Positions 9,626-16,845 of a stretch of DNA of 21,398 nucleotides are shown in pieces. Numbering within the stretch: position 1 is the stretch's first letter; every line of letters starts with the position of its first letter. Under the pieces are notes generated by a model, which was given only the letters and a program-made list of their open reading frames with translations, made no database searches and was not told the origin of the DNA. Both the position numbers and the translations under genes were made by a program. The stretch spans positions 1 to 21,398 of the forward strand of contig JAJRVH010000054.1 in the NCBI GenBank assembly GCA_021545625.1. The letters are read 5' to 3'. Source of the stretch: Zetaproteobacteria bacterium. Its GTDB lineage: Bacteria; Pseudomonadota; Zetaproteobacteria; Mariprofundales; Mariprofundaceae.

Positions 9626-9760
9626 ATGAGCTTCACCTACAAGCCTAGCCGAATCCGCCGCGCCCGCCGTCACGGTTTCCGCGCCCGCATGGCCACCCGT
9701 TCCGGTCGTGCGATTCTGAATCGCCGCCGCGCCAAGGGTCGCAAGCAGCTGAGCGTCTGA
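9626..9760 (+). CDS. rpmH: 50S ribosomal protein L34
   Basis: Small basic protein of the large ribosomal subunit, 44 aa. The sequence has the L34 pattern: Y-x-PSRIRRARRHGFRARM, then ATRSGRAILNRRRAKGR. The frame is open further upstream, but the ATG at 9626 has an AGGAG Shine-Dalgarno (9614-9618) 7 nt away and gives the standard length. The N-terminus MSFTYKPS differs from the more common MKRTxQPS. It is first in the rpmH-rnpA-yidD-yidC series, behind a strong promoter. Confidence 0.96.
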   Translation: MSFTYKPSRIRRARRHGFRARMATRSGRAILNRRRAKGRKQLSV

Positions 9761-10116
9761 TTCCTCTGGATCAGCGTTTTCGGCCGTCTGCCCGTTTACG
9801 CTCAACATCTGATTTTGCCGCCATGCGCAAGGGGCGGCGTATCAGCAGGGGCGGTCTTCGCCTTGTCTATCGTGTGAATACGATGTCCCATTCCCGCCTC
9901 GGAATGGCTATTTCCAGAAAATACGGCAATGCCGTCCAGCGCAACCGCCTGAAGCGGCAGCTGCGCGAGGCGTTCCGCCGCCATGTCCGGGATCTGCATA
10001 TCGACATCCTGGTTTTTCCGACTGTCGATGCCGCCTCGATGCGGCATCCGGCCGACGACTTCCTGGCCGCCATTGATCAGATTCGTGCCCGCCTGAACAG
10101 GAACGCTGGCCCGTGA
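9757..10116 (+). CDS. rnpA: Ribonuclease P protein component, non-canonical start
   Basis: Protein subunit of RNase P, which with the RNA subunit matures the 5' ends of tRNAs. The signature RNRLKRQLREAFR matches the RNR motif of RnpA. The only ATG (9823) would begin at MRKGRRIS and lose the conserved N-terminus. Upstream in the same frame the sequence FRPSARLRSTSDFAA aligns well with the start of RnpA proteins (F-x-x-x-x-RL-x(4)-F). Between the in-frame TAG at 9646 and 9823 there is no ATG, GTG or TTG. I therefore place the start at CTG 9757, which overlaps the rpmH stop (CTGA) and gives 119 aa, the usual length; ATT at 9760 and CTG at 9766 are alternatives. The gene is sure; the start is inference. 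Confidence 0.85.
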   Translation: MIPLDQRFRPSARLRSTSDFAAMRKGRRISRGGLRLVYRVNTMSHSRLGMAISRKYGNAVQRNRLKRQLREAFRRHVRDLHIDILVFPTVDAASMRHPADDFLAAIDQIRARLNRNAGP

Positions 10117-10349
10117 ACCGGATTCTCGGGTCCGTCGTGTCGGGGCTGGTGCGCTTCTACCGGCTGTGCATCTCTCCGGTATTACCGTCGCGCTGCATCC
10201 ATACGCCCAGCTGTTCGGCCTATATGGAGGAGGCGGTCCGGCTGTACGGCGCTCGCGGTGTTTGGCTTGGCATCAAACGTTTGCTACGGTGCCACCCGTT
10301 TTCGAAGGGCGGCTACGATCCCGTACCATTAAAAGAAGATATGGAGTAA
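10113..10349 (+). CDS. yidD: Membrane protein insertion efficiency factor YidD
   Basis: Small membrane-associated protein of 78 aa that aids YidC-dependent insertion of inner-membrane proteins. It carries the family hallmarks: LVRFYRLCISPVLPSRC, TPSCSAYMEEAV and CHPFSKGGYDPVP. The start is GTG at 10113, overlapping the rnpA stop as GTGA, so translation is probably coupled. It ends 4 nt before yidC, in the conserved rpmH-rnpA-yidD-yidC order. Confidence 0.95.
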   Translation: MNRILGSVVSGLVRFYRLCISPVLPSRCIHTPSCSAYMEEAVRLYGARGVWLGIKRLLRCHPFSKGGYDPVPLKEDME

Positions 10350-10353
10350 TCTG

Positions 10354-11922
10354 ATGGATCAAAAGAACATGTTCCTGGCCTTTGCGCTTTCAATGGCCGT
10401 ATTGCTGGGCTGGAGCGCGCTGTTTCCGCAGCAGCAGCCGGTTACCGAATCGACGCAGAATGCTCCGGCCGAATCGCTGCCGTCCGGCGATGCGGTGCCG
10501 GCCGATCGGGCCGCCGAGCCGGCAAAGATGGCCGAAACGGCGGTCAGCAAGGCTGCGCCTGTCGCGATGTCCGGCAAGACCTATCGCATCGGCAACGACG
10601 TGCTGGATCTGACGATCAACGAGAAGGGGTGGATTGTCCGCGGCGTTCTGAAGCAATACCGGGAATCGATCGAGCCGGGATCGCCGAACGTGGCCTTTAT
10701 CAACATGGGCGACAAGCAGGCCGTGTACGTGAATTCGGGCGTTGTTAATGCCGCGCTGGCCGCGCCGTTTGAGCTGGTCGGCCGGGATGGGGGCAGCATC
10801 ACGCTGCAGACAACGCTCGACAATGGCCGCGTCTGGCGGCGCACGCTGTCTCTGGATGCCGGCTCCTACAATGTGAAAATCAGCGACCGCATCGTGAATG
10901 GCGCCGGTCTGAAGATGTATCATCAGGTTGTCGAGCGTTATCCGGACAAGACCAAGAACACGTTCTATGAGCACATGGGTCCGACGGCCTTCCTGAACGG
11001 CAAGCTGGAAGAGCCCGATTACGACGATCTCGACGAGGCCGGCGCCATCCGTAAGGCCTCGGTGGGAGGCTGGACGGCGATCATGAACCGCTATTTCATT
11101 GCCGCCATCATCGCCAATCCCGAGCAGGACTATCCGTATTATTTCAAGGGAGACGGACGTTCCTATCAGGCGGGTCTGATCGATGACGGCATCGTCCGCG
11201 GTCAGGACGCCGAATTTTCGATCAGGATGTATATCGGTCCGAAGTCGATTCCGCTTCTGAAAACGGCTGCCTCCGAACTGGAGCGCAGCATCGATTACGG
11301 CTGGTTCGCGTTCATCGCCAAGCCGATGCATACCTTCCTGACCTGGATGCACGATTACGTGCCCAACTACGGTTGGTGTATCATCCTGCTGGTGCTGTGT
11401 ATCAAGATCCTGTTCTTCTGGCCGACCCAGAAGTCCTACGAATCGATGGCCGCGATGCGCAAGTTGCAGCCGGAAATGACGCGCCTGAAGGATCTGTACG
11501 GCGACGACCGCCAGAAGATGAGTCAGGAAATGATGGCGCTGTACAAGAAGCACAAGGTCAATCCGCTCGGCGGTTGTCTGCCGATCATGATCCAGATCCC
11601 GGTATTCTTCGCGCTTTACAAGGTGCTGCTGATGTCCATCGAGATGCGTCAGGCGCCGTTCATCGGCTGGATTCAGGATATGTCGGTGCAGGATCCCTAT
11701 TTCGTGCTGCCGGTCATCATGGGATTGTCGATGTATGTGCAGCAGAAGCTGAACCCGCAGCCTTCCGACCCGATGCAGGCCAGGATCATGCAGTTCCTGC
11801 CGCCGGTGTTCACGATACTGTTCCTGTTCTTCCCGGCCGGCCTGGTGCTGTACTGGGTGGTCAACAATATCCTCTCCATTGCCCAGCAGTGGTATGTGCT
11901 GAAGGTGAAACAGGCGCTCTGA
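10354..11922 (+). CDS. yidC: Membrane protein insertase YidC
   Basis: Inserts and folds inner-membrane proteins, alone or with SecYEG. At 522 aa it has the Gram-negative layout: an N-terminal membrane segment at about residues 5-24 (MFLAFALSMAVLLGWSALF), a large periplasmic domain to about residue 320, then the conserved five-helix core. Core motifs include SYESMAAMRKLQPEM, SQEMMALYKKHKVNPLGGC and LPIMIQIPVFFALY. The positive residue of the hydrophilic groove, Arg366 in E. coli, is Lys351 here. The ATG at 10354 is preceded by GGAG within the end of yidD. Confidence 0.98.
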   Translation: MDQKNMFLAFALSMAVLLGWSALFPQQQPVTESTQNAPAESLPSGDAVPADRAAEPAKMAETAVSKAAPVAMSGKTYRIGNDVLDLTINEKGWIVRGVLKQYRESIEPGSPNVAFINMGDKQAVYVNSGVVNAALAAPFELVGRDGGSITLQTTLDNGRVWRRTLSLDAGSYNVKISDRIVNGAGLKMYHQVVERYPDKTKNTFYEHMGPTAFLNGKLEEPDYDDLDEAGAIRKASVGGWTAIMNRYFIAAIIANPEQDYPYYFKGDGRSYQAGLIDDGIVRGQDAEFSIRMYIGPKSIPLLKTAASELERSIDYGWFAFIAKPMHTFLTWMHDYVPNYGWCIILLVLCIKILFFWPTQKSYESMAAMRKLQPEMTRLKDLYGDDRQKMSQEMMALYKKHKVNPLGGCLPIMIQIPVFFALYKVLLMSIEMRQAPFIGWIQDMSVQDPYFVLPVIMGLSMYVQQKLNPQPSDPMQARIMQFLPPVFTILFLFFPAGLVLYWVVNNILSIAQQWYVLKVKQAL

Positions 11923-11941
11923 TCCCTGCGATGAGTAGCTG

Positions 11942-13261
11942 ATGAGGGATACGACGATTGCCGCCATCGCCACGCCGCCCGGGCGTGGCGGTGTCGGCAT
12001 GATCCGTATTTCGGGCGCCGGCTCGGCTCGCGTGGCCGCGGATCTGTGCCGGTTTTCCGAACCGGATTTCACGCCCCGGCAGGCGCGCCTGAGCCGCTGG
12101 TTCGATGCCGGCGGCGAACTGCTCGATGCCGGCATCCTGATCTATTTTCCGGCGCCGAACTCCTATACCGGCGAGGATGTCGTCGAGTTGCAGGGGCATG
12201 GCAGCCCGGTGCTGCTGCAGGCGATACTCGAGCGCCTGTTCGAGCTCGGCTGCGAACCTGCCGAGCCGGGCGAATTCACCCGGCGGGCTGTGGAGCACAA
12301 CAAGATCGATCTCTCCCAGGCTGAGGCCGTGGCGGCCTGCATCGATGCGGCGACGCTGAGGGCCGGCAAGCAGGCGCAGCGACAGCTGCAGGGCGAGTTC
12401 GGGCTCATGATCGAGACGCTGATGCAGGACCTGACCGGACTGGTGGCGCATGTCGAGGCCAGCCTAGACTTTCCCGAGGAGGAGATTCCGGATCTCTATT
12501 TTTCGCGTCTTGCCGAACGGATGCGCGGCCAGGTGCTGGAGCCGATCCGGCGTCTGCTGGCCTCGGCCCGGCTGGGTGAACGGCTGTTCGACGGGGCCGT
12601 GGTTGCGATCATCGGCGCTCCGAATGTCGGCAAGTCCAGCCTGCTGAATCTTCTGGCTGGCCGTGAGCGGGCCATTGTCAGCGATATTCCCGGAACGACC
12701 CGTGATATCCTCGAGGTCGATTTCGAGGTGCATGGTATCCCGGTGCGGCTGGCCGATACGGCCGGCCTGAGGGACAGTAGCGACGAGATCGAGCGCGAGG
12801 GCGTGCGCAGGGCGACGCGGGCGGCCGAGGAGGCCGATGCGGTGATCTTCGTCGCCGATGCATCGCGACCGGAGACCTGGACGCATCGCGGCCGGGCGGA
12901 TCTGTATCTGATGAACAAGATCGACAAGGCCGATATCGAGCCGCCGGCCGGGTTTTTGCCGGTCTCGGTGCGTGAGCGGAACGGCGTGGACCTTCTGCGC
13001 GATCGCCTGGCCGGGATACTGGGAGACCTCGATGTGTCCGGTGAGGATGTGCTGGTCACCCGCGAACGACACCGGCAGGCGCTCGGGCAGGCCGCCGAAC
13101 TGATCGAGAACGGTCTGCGGCGTCTGACGGGCGAGGAGGAGCTTGATCTGGTTGCGATGGACTGGCGACGCGCCTGGTCGTCTCTGGGCGGTATCCTCGG
13201 CATCGGCGACGTCGAGCACATTCTGGATCGCGTGTTTTCGGATTTTTGCATCGGTAAATAG
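11942..13261 (+). CDS. mnmE: tRNA-5-carboxymethylaminomethyluridine-34 synthesis GTPase MnmE
   Basis: GTPase that with MnmG modifies U34 of tRNAs reading two-codon boxes. The N-terminal folate-binding domain starts TTIAAIATPPGRGGVGMIRISG. The G domain, inserted in the helical domain, shows P-loop GAPNVGKS at 225-232, GTTRD at 251-255, DTAGL at 272-276 and NKID at 325-328. The C-terminus FCIGK contains the catalytic Cys436. Length 439 aa is close to the usual 450-460. It starts 19 nt after yidC; its partner gene mnmG lies 1.1 kb downstream, separated by the phosphoribulokinase gene. Confidence 0.98.
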   Translation: MRDTTIAAIATPPGRGGVGMIRISGAGSARVAADLCRFSEPDFTPRQARLSRWFDAGGELLDAGILIYFPAPNSYTGEDVVELQGHGSPVLLQAILERLFELGCEPAEPGEFTRRAVEHNKIDLSQAEAVAACIDAATLRAGKQAQRQLQGEFGLMIETLMQDLTGLVAHVEASLDFPEEEIPDLYFSRLAERMRGQVLEPIRRLLASARLGERLFDGAVVAIIGAPNVGKSSLLNLLAGRERAIVSDIPGTTRDILEVDFEVHGIPVRLADTAGLRDSSDEIEREGVRRATRAAEEADAVIFVADASRPETWTHRGRADLYLMNKIDKADIEPPAGFLPVSVRERNGVDLLRDRLAGILGDLDVSGEDVLVTRERHRQALGQAAELIENGLRRLTGEEELDLVAMDWRRAWSSLGGILGIGDVEHILDRVFSDFCIGK

Positions 13262-13279
13262 GCCGGCGGGGCATTTACC
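13253..13279 (+). terminator. Hairpin over the mnmE stop, possible weak terminator
   Basis: GGTAAAT (13253-13259) pairs with ATTTACC (13273-13279), with an inner GCC/GGC pairing. The left arm includes the mnmE stop codon. The tail that follows is only mildly T-rich, so intrinsic termination would be inefficient; it may instead protect the mRNA 3' end. Confidence 0.35.
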
Positions 13280-13319
13280 CAGTATTTTCTTGCTTCGGTG
13301 GCCTGTTTTGGTTCAGAAT

Positions 13320-13341
13320 GCACGGCGCGTTTGCGCCATGC
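13320..13341 (+). repeat. GC-rich hairpin between mnmE and prk
   Basis: GGCGC and GCGCC flank a GTTT loop, extended by GCA/TGC across one mismatch. No T-run follows. It lies in the 157-nt gap between mnmE and the phosphoribulokinase gene; its function is unknown. Confidence 0.35.
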
Positions 13342-13356
13342 TTGTGGAAGGGAGTG

Positions 13357-13386
13357 GTTAGGGGAGGCGTGGAATAATCTCCTAAC
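13357..13386. promoter_or_regulatory. Inverted repeat upstream of prk, possible operator
   Basis: GTTAGG (13357-13362) and CCTAAC (13381-13386) are perfect arms 18 bp apart; GGA and TCT extend them by two more pairs and one G-T mismatch. The repeat sits just upstream of an A/T-rich stretch with -10-like hexamers (GATAAT 13392-13397, TATTAT 13404-13409) but no good -35. This is what an activator-dependent promoter can look like; CbbR, the LysR-type regulator of Calvin-cycle genes, is one candidate binder by inference only. Confidence 0.35.
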
Positions 13387-13418
13387 TATTTGATAATATT
13401 AAGTATTATGGAGATGTT

Positions 13419-14285
13419 ATGTCAGCAAAGTATCCTGTGATTTCTGTAACCGGGTCTTCCGGCGCCGGCACCAGTACCGCCAAGGTTGCCCTGGAGCATA
13501 TTTTCCGGCGTGAGAAGGTGACGCCGGCGATTGTCGAGGGTGATTGCTTTCATAAATACGACCGTTACGAGTTTCGCGAGAAGGCCAAGGAGTATGAGGC
13601 TGCCGGCAAGCGTCTGAGCCACTTCTCCGATGAGGCTAATCTGTTCGACAAGATTGCCGAACTGTTTGACTCCTATCGCCGCACCGGCAAGGGCATGGCG
13701 CGCACCTATGTGCATGACGATGAGGAAGCCAAGATCTACGGCGTCGAGGCCGGTCGCTTCACCGAGTGGCGCGAGATTGGCGAGGGCACGGACCTGCTGT
13801 TCTACGAAGGTCTGCACGGCGGCGTCGAAGAGGTGCGTCCCTATGTCGATCTGATGATGGGCGTTGTGCCGGTCGTGAATCTGGAATGGATCCAGAAGAT
13901 ACATCGTGATACCGAGATGCGCGGCTATTCGACCGAGGCCGTGGTCGACAATATCCTGCAGCGCATGCACGATTATGTGCATTTCATCACGCCGCAGTTC
14001 ACGCATACCGATATCAACTTCCAGCGCGTGCCGCTGGTCGATACGTCCAACCCGTTCATCGCCCGCGATGTGCCGACACCGGACGAGAGCATGATTGTGA
14101 TCCGTATTCGCAAGCCGGAAAAATGGGGTGTCGATTTTCCGTGGCTGACGGCGATGATCAAGGATTCCTTTATGTCCCGCCGCAACACGCTGGTCGTTCC
14201 GGCTACCAAGATGGTGCTGGCGATGGAGCTGATCCTGACGCCGATTATCCACGATCTGCTGGAGAAGAGCCGCAAGTCCAGATAA
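13419..14285 (+). CDS. prkB: Phosphoribulokinase (class I, bacterial octameric type)
   Basis: Phosphorylates ribulose 5-phosphate to ribulose 1,5-bisphosphate, the RuBisCO substrate in the Calvin cycle. The P-loop variant GSSGAGTST at 12-20 is typical of bacterial PRK. Other class I features are EGDCFHKYDRYEF, LLFYEGLHGGV, VVPVVNLEWIQKIHRDT, HFITPQFTHTDINFQRVP and VDTSNPF. Length 288 aa matches the class (about 290). The ATG at 13419 has GGAGA 5 nt upstream. It appears to be its own unit, with a 157-nt upstream gap and a strong terminator after it. PrkB homologues also occur in some heterotrophs without RuBisCO, so autotrophy is an inference. Base composition matches its neighbours, so no recent transfer is evident. 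Confidence 0.9.
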   Translation: MSAKYPVISVTGSSGAGTSTAKVALEHIFRREKVTPAIVEGDCFHKYDRYEFREKAKEYEAAGKRLSHFSDEANLFDKIAELFDSYRRTGKGMARTYVHDDEEAKIYGVEAGRFTEWREIGEGTDLLFYEGLHGGVEEVRPYVDLMMGVVPVVNLEWIQKIHRDTEMRGYSTEAVVDNILQRMHDYVHFITPQFTHTDINFQRVPLVDTSNPFIARDVPTPDESMIVIRIRKPEKWGVDFPWLTAMIKDSFMSRRNTLVVPATKMVLAMELILTPIIHDLLEKSRKSR

Positions 14286-14305
14286 GGGATCCGGACACTT
14301 CTTGA

Positions 14306-14330
14306 GGGGGGCCTGCGGGCCTCCCTTTTT
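14306..14330 (+). terminator. Rho-independent terminator after phosphoribulokinase
   Basis: An 8-bp stem with one G-T pair (14306-14313 with 14318-14325) and a TGCG loop, followed directly by TTTTT (14326-14330). It lies 20 nt after the prk stop and separates that gene from the mnmG-par operon. Confidence 0.85.
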
Positions 14331-14398
14331 CGTTGTGTCTCTGTGGATTTGTTTCCGGCTTATACGTAAGCTTGCCGCCCCATGTCTGAGGAGCGAAA

Positions 14399-16276
14399 AT
14401 GTTTCACGTGAAACACCCGGAGCGGGTCGATGTAATTGTGGTTGGCGCCGGCCATGCCGGTTGCGAGGCAGCCTGGTCGGCTGCCGGCCGTGGCGCGCGT
14501 GTCCGGCTGATTACGCAGAATCTCGATACGATTGCCAAGATGTCCTGTAATCCCGCCATTGGTGGTATTGGCAAGGGGCATCTGGTACACGAGGTCGATG
14601 CACTGGGGGGGCTGATGGGCATGGCTGCCGACCGGTCGGCGCTGCAGTATCGTCTTCTGAACCGGCGCAAGGGACCGGCCGTGCGGGCGACGCGGGCTCA
14701 ATGCGATCGTCGCATTTATCACCAGGTGATGCGTGAGTACCTTGACAGTCATCCGCATATTCATCTGCATCAGGGAACGATCAGCGAACTGTTGTTCGAC
14801 GGCGGGCGCGTGTGCGGCGTCGTGGACGAACTCGGCGTCGCGCATGGGTGCAGGGCCGTGATCCTGACGACGGGCACATTCCTGGGGGGAATGATCCATG
14901 TCGGCGAAACGACGATGCCGGGCGGTCGAACGGGAGACGCGCCGGTGAGCGGGCTGACCGACGAGCTGTATCGCAGGGAACTCAGGCTGGGGCGCCTGAA
15001 GACGGGGACGCCGCCGCGGCTGGACCGGCGCACGATCCGCTGGGATGCGTTGGAGACGCAGCCGGGGGAGATGGATGTTTTGCCTTTTTCCATGCTTCAC
15101 GAAAGCGTGATCGAAGGGCAGCTGGCCTGCGCGATTACCCGTACGACGGCGGAAACGCACGATATCATTCGCGAGAATCTGGATCGCTCGCCGATGTATT
15201 CGGGGAAGATCGACAGCACGGGCCCGCGCTATTGTCCGAGCATTGAAGACAAGGTCGTGCGTTTTTCCGGCAAGGATTCGCACCAGATCTTCCTCGAGCC
15301 GGAAGGCCGGGATCATGCTGAGGTCTACCCGAACGGTATCTCGACCTCGCTGCCGATCGATGTGCAATGGCGTTTTGTCCGTTCCATTCCCGGTCTCGAA
15401 CAGGCGCTGATTATTCGCCCGGGGTATGCGATCGAATACGATTATGTCGATCCGACCGAACTGAAGGCGACAATGGAATGCAAGAGGGTGGAAGGCCTGT
15501 TTCATGCCGGTCAGATCAACGGCACGACCGGCTATGAGGAGGCTGCGGCGCAGGGGCTTCTGGCTGGGATCAATGCCGCGGCGCTGGCGCTCGATATCGA
15601 ATCGTGGGTGCCGGACCGGGCCGAGGCCTATCTGGGTGTTATGGCGGACGACCTTGTGACCAAGGGAGTGATGGAGCCATATCGGATGTTTACCTCCAGG
15701 GCCGAGTTCCGGCTGTTGCTGAGGGAGGACAATGCCGATCTCCGCCTTGGGGAAACGGCGATCCGGCTCGGCTTGTACCGGGAGGATCGCAAGGTGGCCG
15801 CGCTGGAGCGGCGCGAGCGCCTGCAGAGTCTGATGAACGAGGCGCGGCAGATGACGGTCGGCAGCGGTCTTGCATGGCGCGACCGCCTGCATGCGCTGGA
15901 TCTTCCATTGCCGGGTCAGGGTATGGGGTTTACCGCGTATTGTCATCGCAGCGATGTGGATATGGATCGGGCGATGTCCCTGTTGCACGGAGGGGAGGGG
16001 TTGTGCGCGCGGGATCGTCACAGCCTGCGGGCCATGATCCATTACGACGGATATCTTGAAAAGCAGCATCTGGAGGTGGCGCGTTTCCGGGAGCTTGAAG
16101 GGTTCCGGATTCCGGGTGATTTTGACTTCTCGCAGGTCAGAGGGTTGAGTCATGAGGCGTGTCAGCGATTGGCTGCGGCGCGTCCGGCCACACTGGGCCA
16201 GGCCGCGCGTCTGACCGGCGTCACGCCGGCGGCGCTGACGGCGCTGATGATGCACATGAGGCAATATGACCGTTGA
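14399..16276 (+). CDS. mnmG: tRNA uridine-5-carboxymethylaminomethyl modification enzyme MnmG
   Basis: FAD-dependent partner of MnmE in U34 tRNA modification. The FAD-binding motif VIVVGAGHAGCEAA lies near the N-terminus, followed by the MnmG signatures CNPAIGGIGKGHLVHEVDALGG and GRLKTGTPPRLD. Its 625 aa is the normal length. The ATG at 14399 has GAGGAG 5 nt upstream. Codons 1-6 (MFHVKH) are read through a perfect parS site, so the N-terminus is partly dictated by a DNA-binding site. It begins the mnmG-rsmG-parA-parB unit and overlaps rsmG by 11 nt. A dyad GCTTA-TACG-TAAGC (14358-14371) lies upstream; no clear promoter was found. Confidence 0.98.
   Translation: MFHVKHPERVDVIVVGAGHAGCEAAWSAAGRGARVRLITQNLDTIAKMSCNPAIGGIGKGHLVHEVDALGGLMGMAADRSALQYRLLNRRKGPAVRATRAQCDRRIYHQVMREYLDSHPHIHLHQGTISELLFDGGRVCGVVDELGVAHGCRAVILTTGTFLGGMIHVGETTMPGGRTGDAPVSGLTDELYRRELRLGRLKTGTPPRLDRRTIRWDALETQPGEMDVLPFSMLHESVIEGQLACAITRTTAETHDIIRENLDRSPMYSGKIDSTGPRYCPSIEDKVVRFSGKDSHQIFLEPEGRDHAEVYPNGISTSLPIDVQWRFVRSIPGLEQALIIRPGYAIEYDYVDPTELKATMECKRVEGLFHAGQINGTTGYEEAAAQGLLAGINAAALALDIESWVPDRAEAYLGVMADDLVTKGVMEPYRMFTSRAEFRLLLREDNADLRLGETAIRLGLYREDRKVAALERRERLQSLMNEARQMTVGSGLAWRDRLHALDLPLPGQGMGFTAYCHRSDVDMDRAMSLLHGGEGLCARDRHSLRAMIHYDGYLEKQHLEVARFRELEGFRIPGDFDFSQVRGLSHEACQRLAAARPATLGQAARLTGVTPAALTALMMHMRQYDR
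14400..14415. promoter_or_regulatory. parS centromere site (perfect)
   Basis: TGTTTCACGTGAAACA, a complete 16-bp palindrome identical to the chromosomal parS consensus. ParB dimers load here and spread as CTP-dependent clamps. It overlaps the mnmG start codon. The parB gene 3.2 kb away and the location near oriC agree with this call. Confidence 0.95.
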
Positions 16277-16817
16277 CTGTTCGGCATACGTGGACGAGGT
16301 GATGAAGTTTCGCCGGGCCCTGAACCTGACATCGGTATCGGACCCGGCGGTCTTCAGGCGGCGCTTTATCGAGCCATCGCTGGCGCTGGCTTCCTTCATG
16401 CCGGAGGCGGGGCGTCTGCTCGATATCGGTTCGGGCATGGGGGTGCCCGGTATTCCGCTGCTGATGGCCTGTAGGGGTTTGCATGGCGTGCTGGTCGAAC
16501 GGCGAAAGAAGCGCACGGAATTTCTTCGCCATCTGATCCGCACACTTGGGCTGGATGCGGAGGCCATCGATGCCGATATCCGGGCGCTCGACAGTCTGCG
16601 GGTCGATATTTGTGTGGCCCGGGCGGTGACCGAGGAGGGAGCGTTGTTGCGAATGTGTGCGCCGCATATGGTGGATGGGGGTGTGGCGGTGTTGCCGGTT
16701 CCATCCAGTGCGATGCCGGCGGATATCAATGGCTGGCGACTGGATGGTGAAACGCGTATACCATCGGGAAGTGAAAATGCGGACGGACAGCTTGTTCGCT
16801 GCTATCGTTATGGCTGA
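16266..16817 (+). CDS. rsmG: 16S rRNA (guanine-527-N7)-methyltransferase RsmG, short form
   Basis: SAM-dependent enzyme that methylates G527 of 16S rRNA; loss gives low-level streptomycin resistance in well-studied bacteria. The SAM motif LLDIGSGMGVPGIPL is at 51-65 and the upstream NLTSVSDPAVFRRRFIEPSLAL matches the family N-terminal pattern (NLT...DP...H-x-DSL). At 183 aa it is shorter than the 205-240 aa usual, and its second half is divergent (ERRKKRTEFLRHLI, DICVARAV). The ATG at 16266 has GAGG 4 nt upstream and lies inside the mnmG end (11-nt overlap). The gene order mnmG-rsmG-parA-parB supports the call. Confidence 0.9.
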   Translation: MTVDCSAYVDEVMKFRRALNLTSVSDPAVFRRRFIEPSLALASFMPEAGRLLDIGSGMGVPGIPLLMACRGLHGVLVERRKKRTEFLRHLIRTLGLDAEAIDADIRALDSLRVDICVARAVTEEGALLRMCAPHMVDGGVAVLPVPSSAMPADINGWRLDGETRIPSGSENADGQLVRCYRYG

Positions 16818-16829
16818 CATTGGGGTGGA

Positions 16830-16845
16830 GGTTTCACGTGAAACA
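16830..16845. promoter_or_regulatory. parS centromere site (15/16) over the parA start
   Basis: GGTTTCACGTGAAACA differs from the consensus only in its first base. It overlaps the end of the parA Shine-Dalgarno and contains the GTG start codon (16838-16840). ParB bound here could repress or tune parAB expression. Confidence 0.9.

Noticed and set aside
9439..9636. 66-codon upstream extension of dnaA
   Set aside because: Crosses the rpmH promoter and leader; the family N-terminus starts at 9438.
10390..12135. Minus-strand open frame of 581 codons opposite yidC
   Set aside because: Shadow of codon usage in yidC; low-complexity His/Arg/Gln-rich translation with no recognisable domain.
13143..13361. 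72-codon plus-strand frame running past mnmE
   Set aside because: Mostly inside mnmE in another frame, with no ribosome site or domain.
14360..16729. Long minus-strand open frame (789 codons) opposite mnmG and rsmG
   Set aside because: Antisense shadow of high-GC coding sequence; no protein-family pattern or ribosome site, and the plus-strand genes are certain.
16820..16837. TTG start of parA at 16820
   Set aside because: No Shine-Dalgarno before it, and it adds GWRFHV-type residues read from parS; GTG 16838 has GGAGG at 6 nt.
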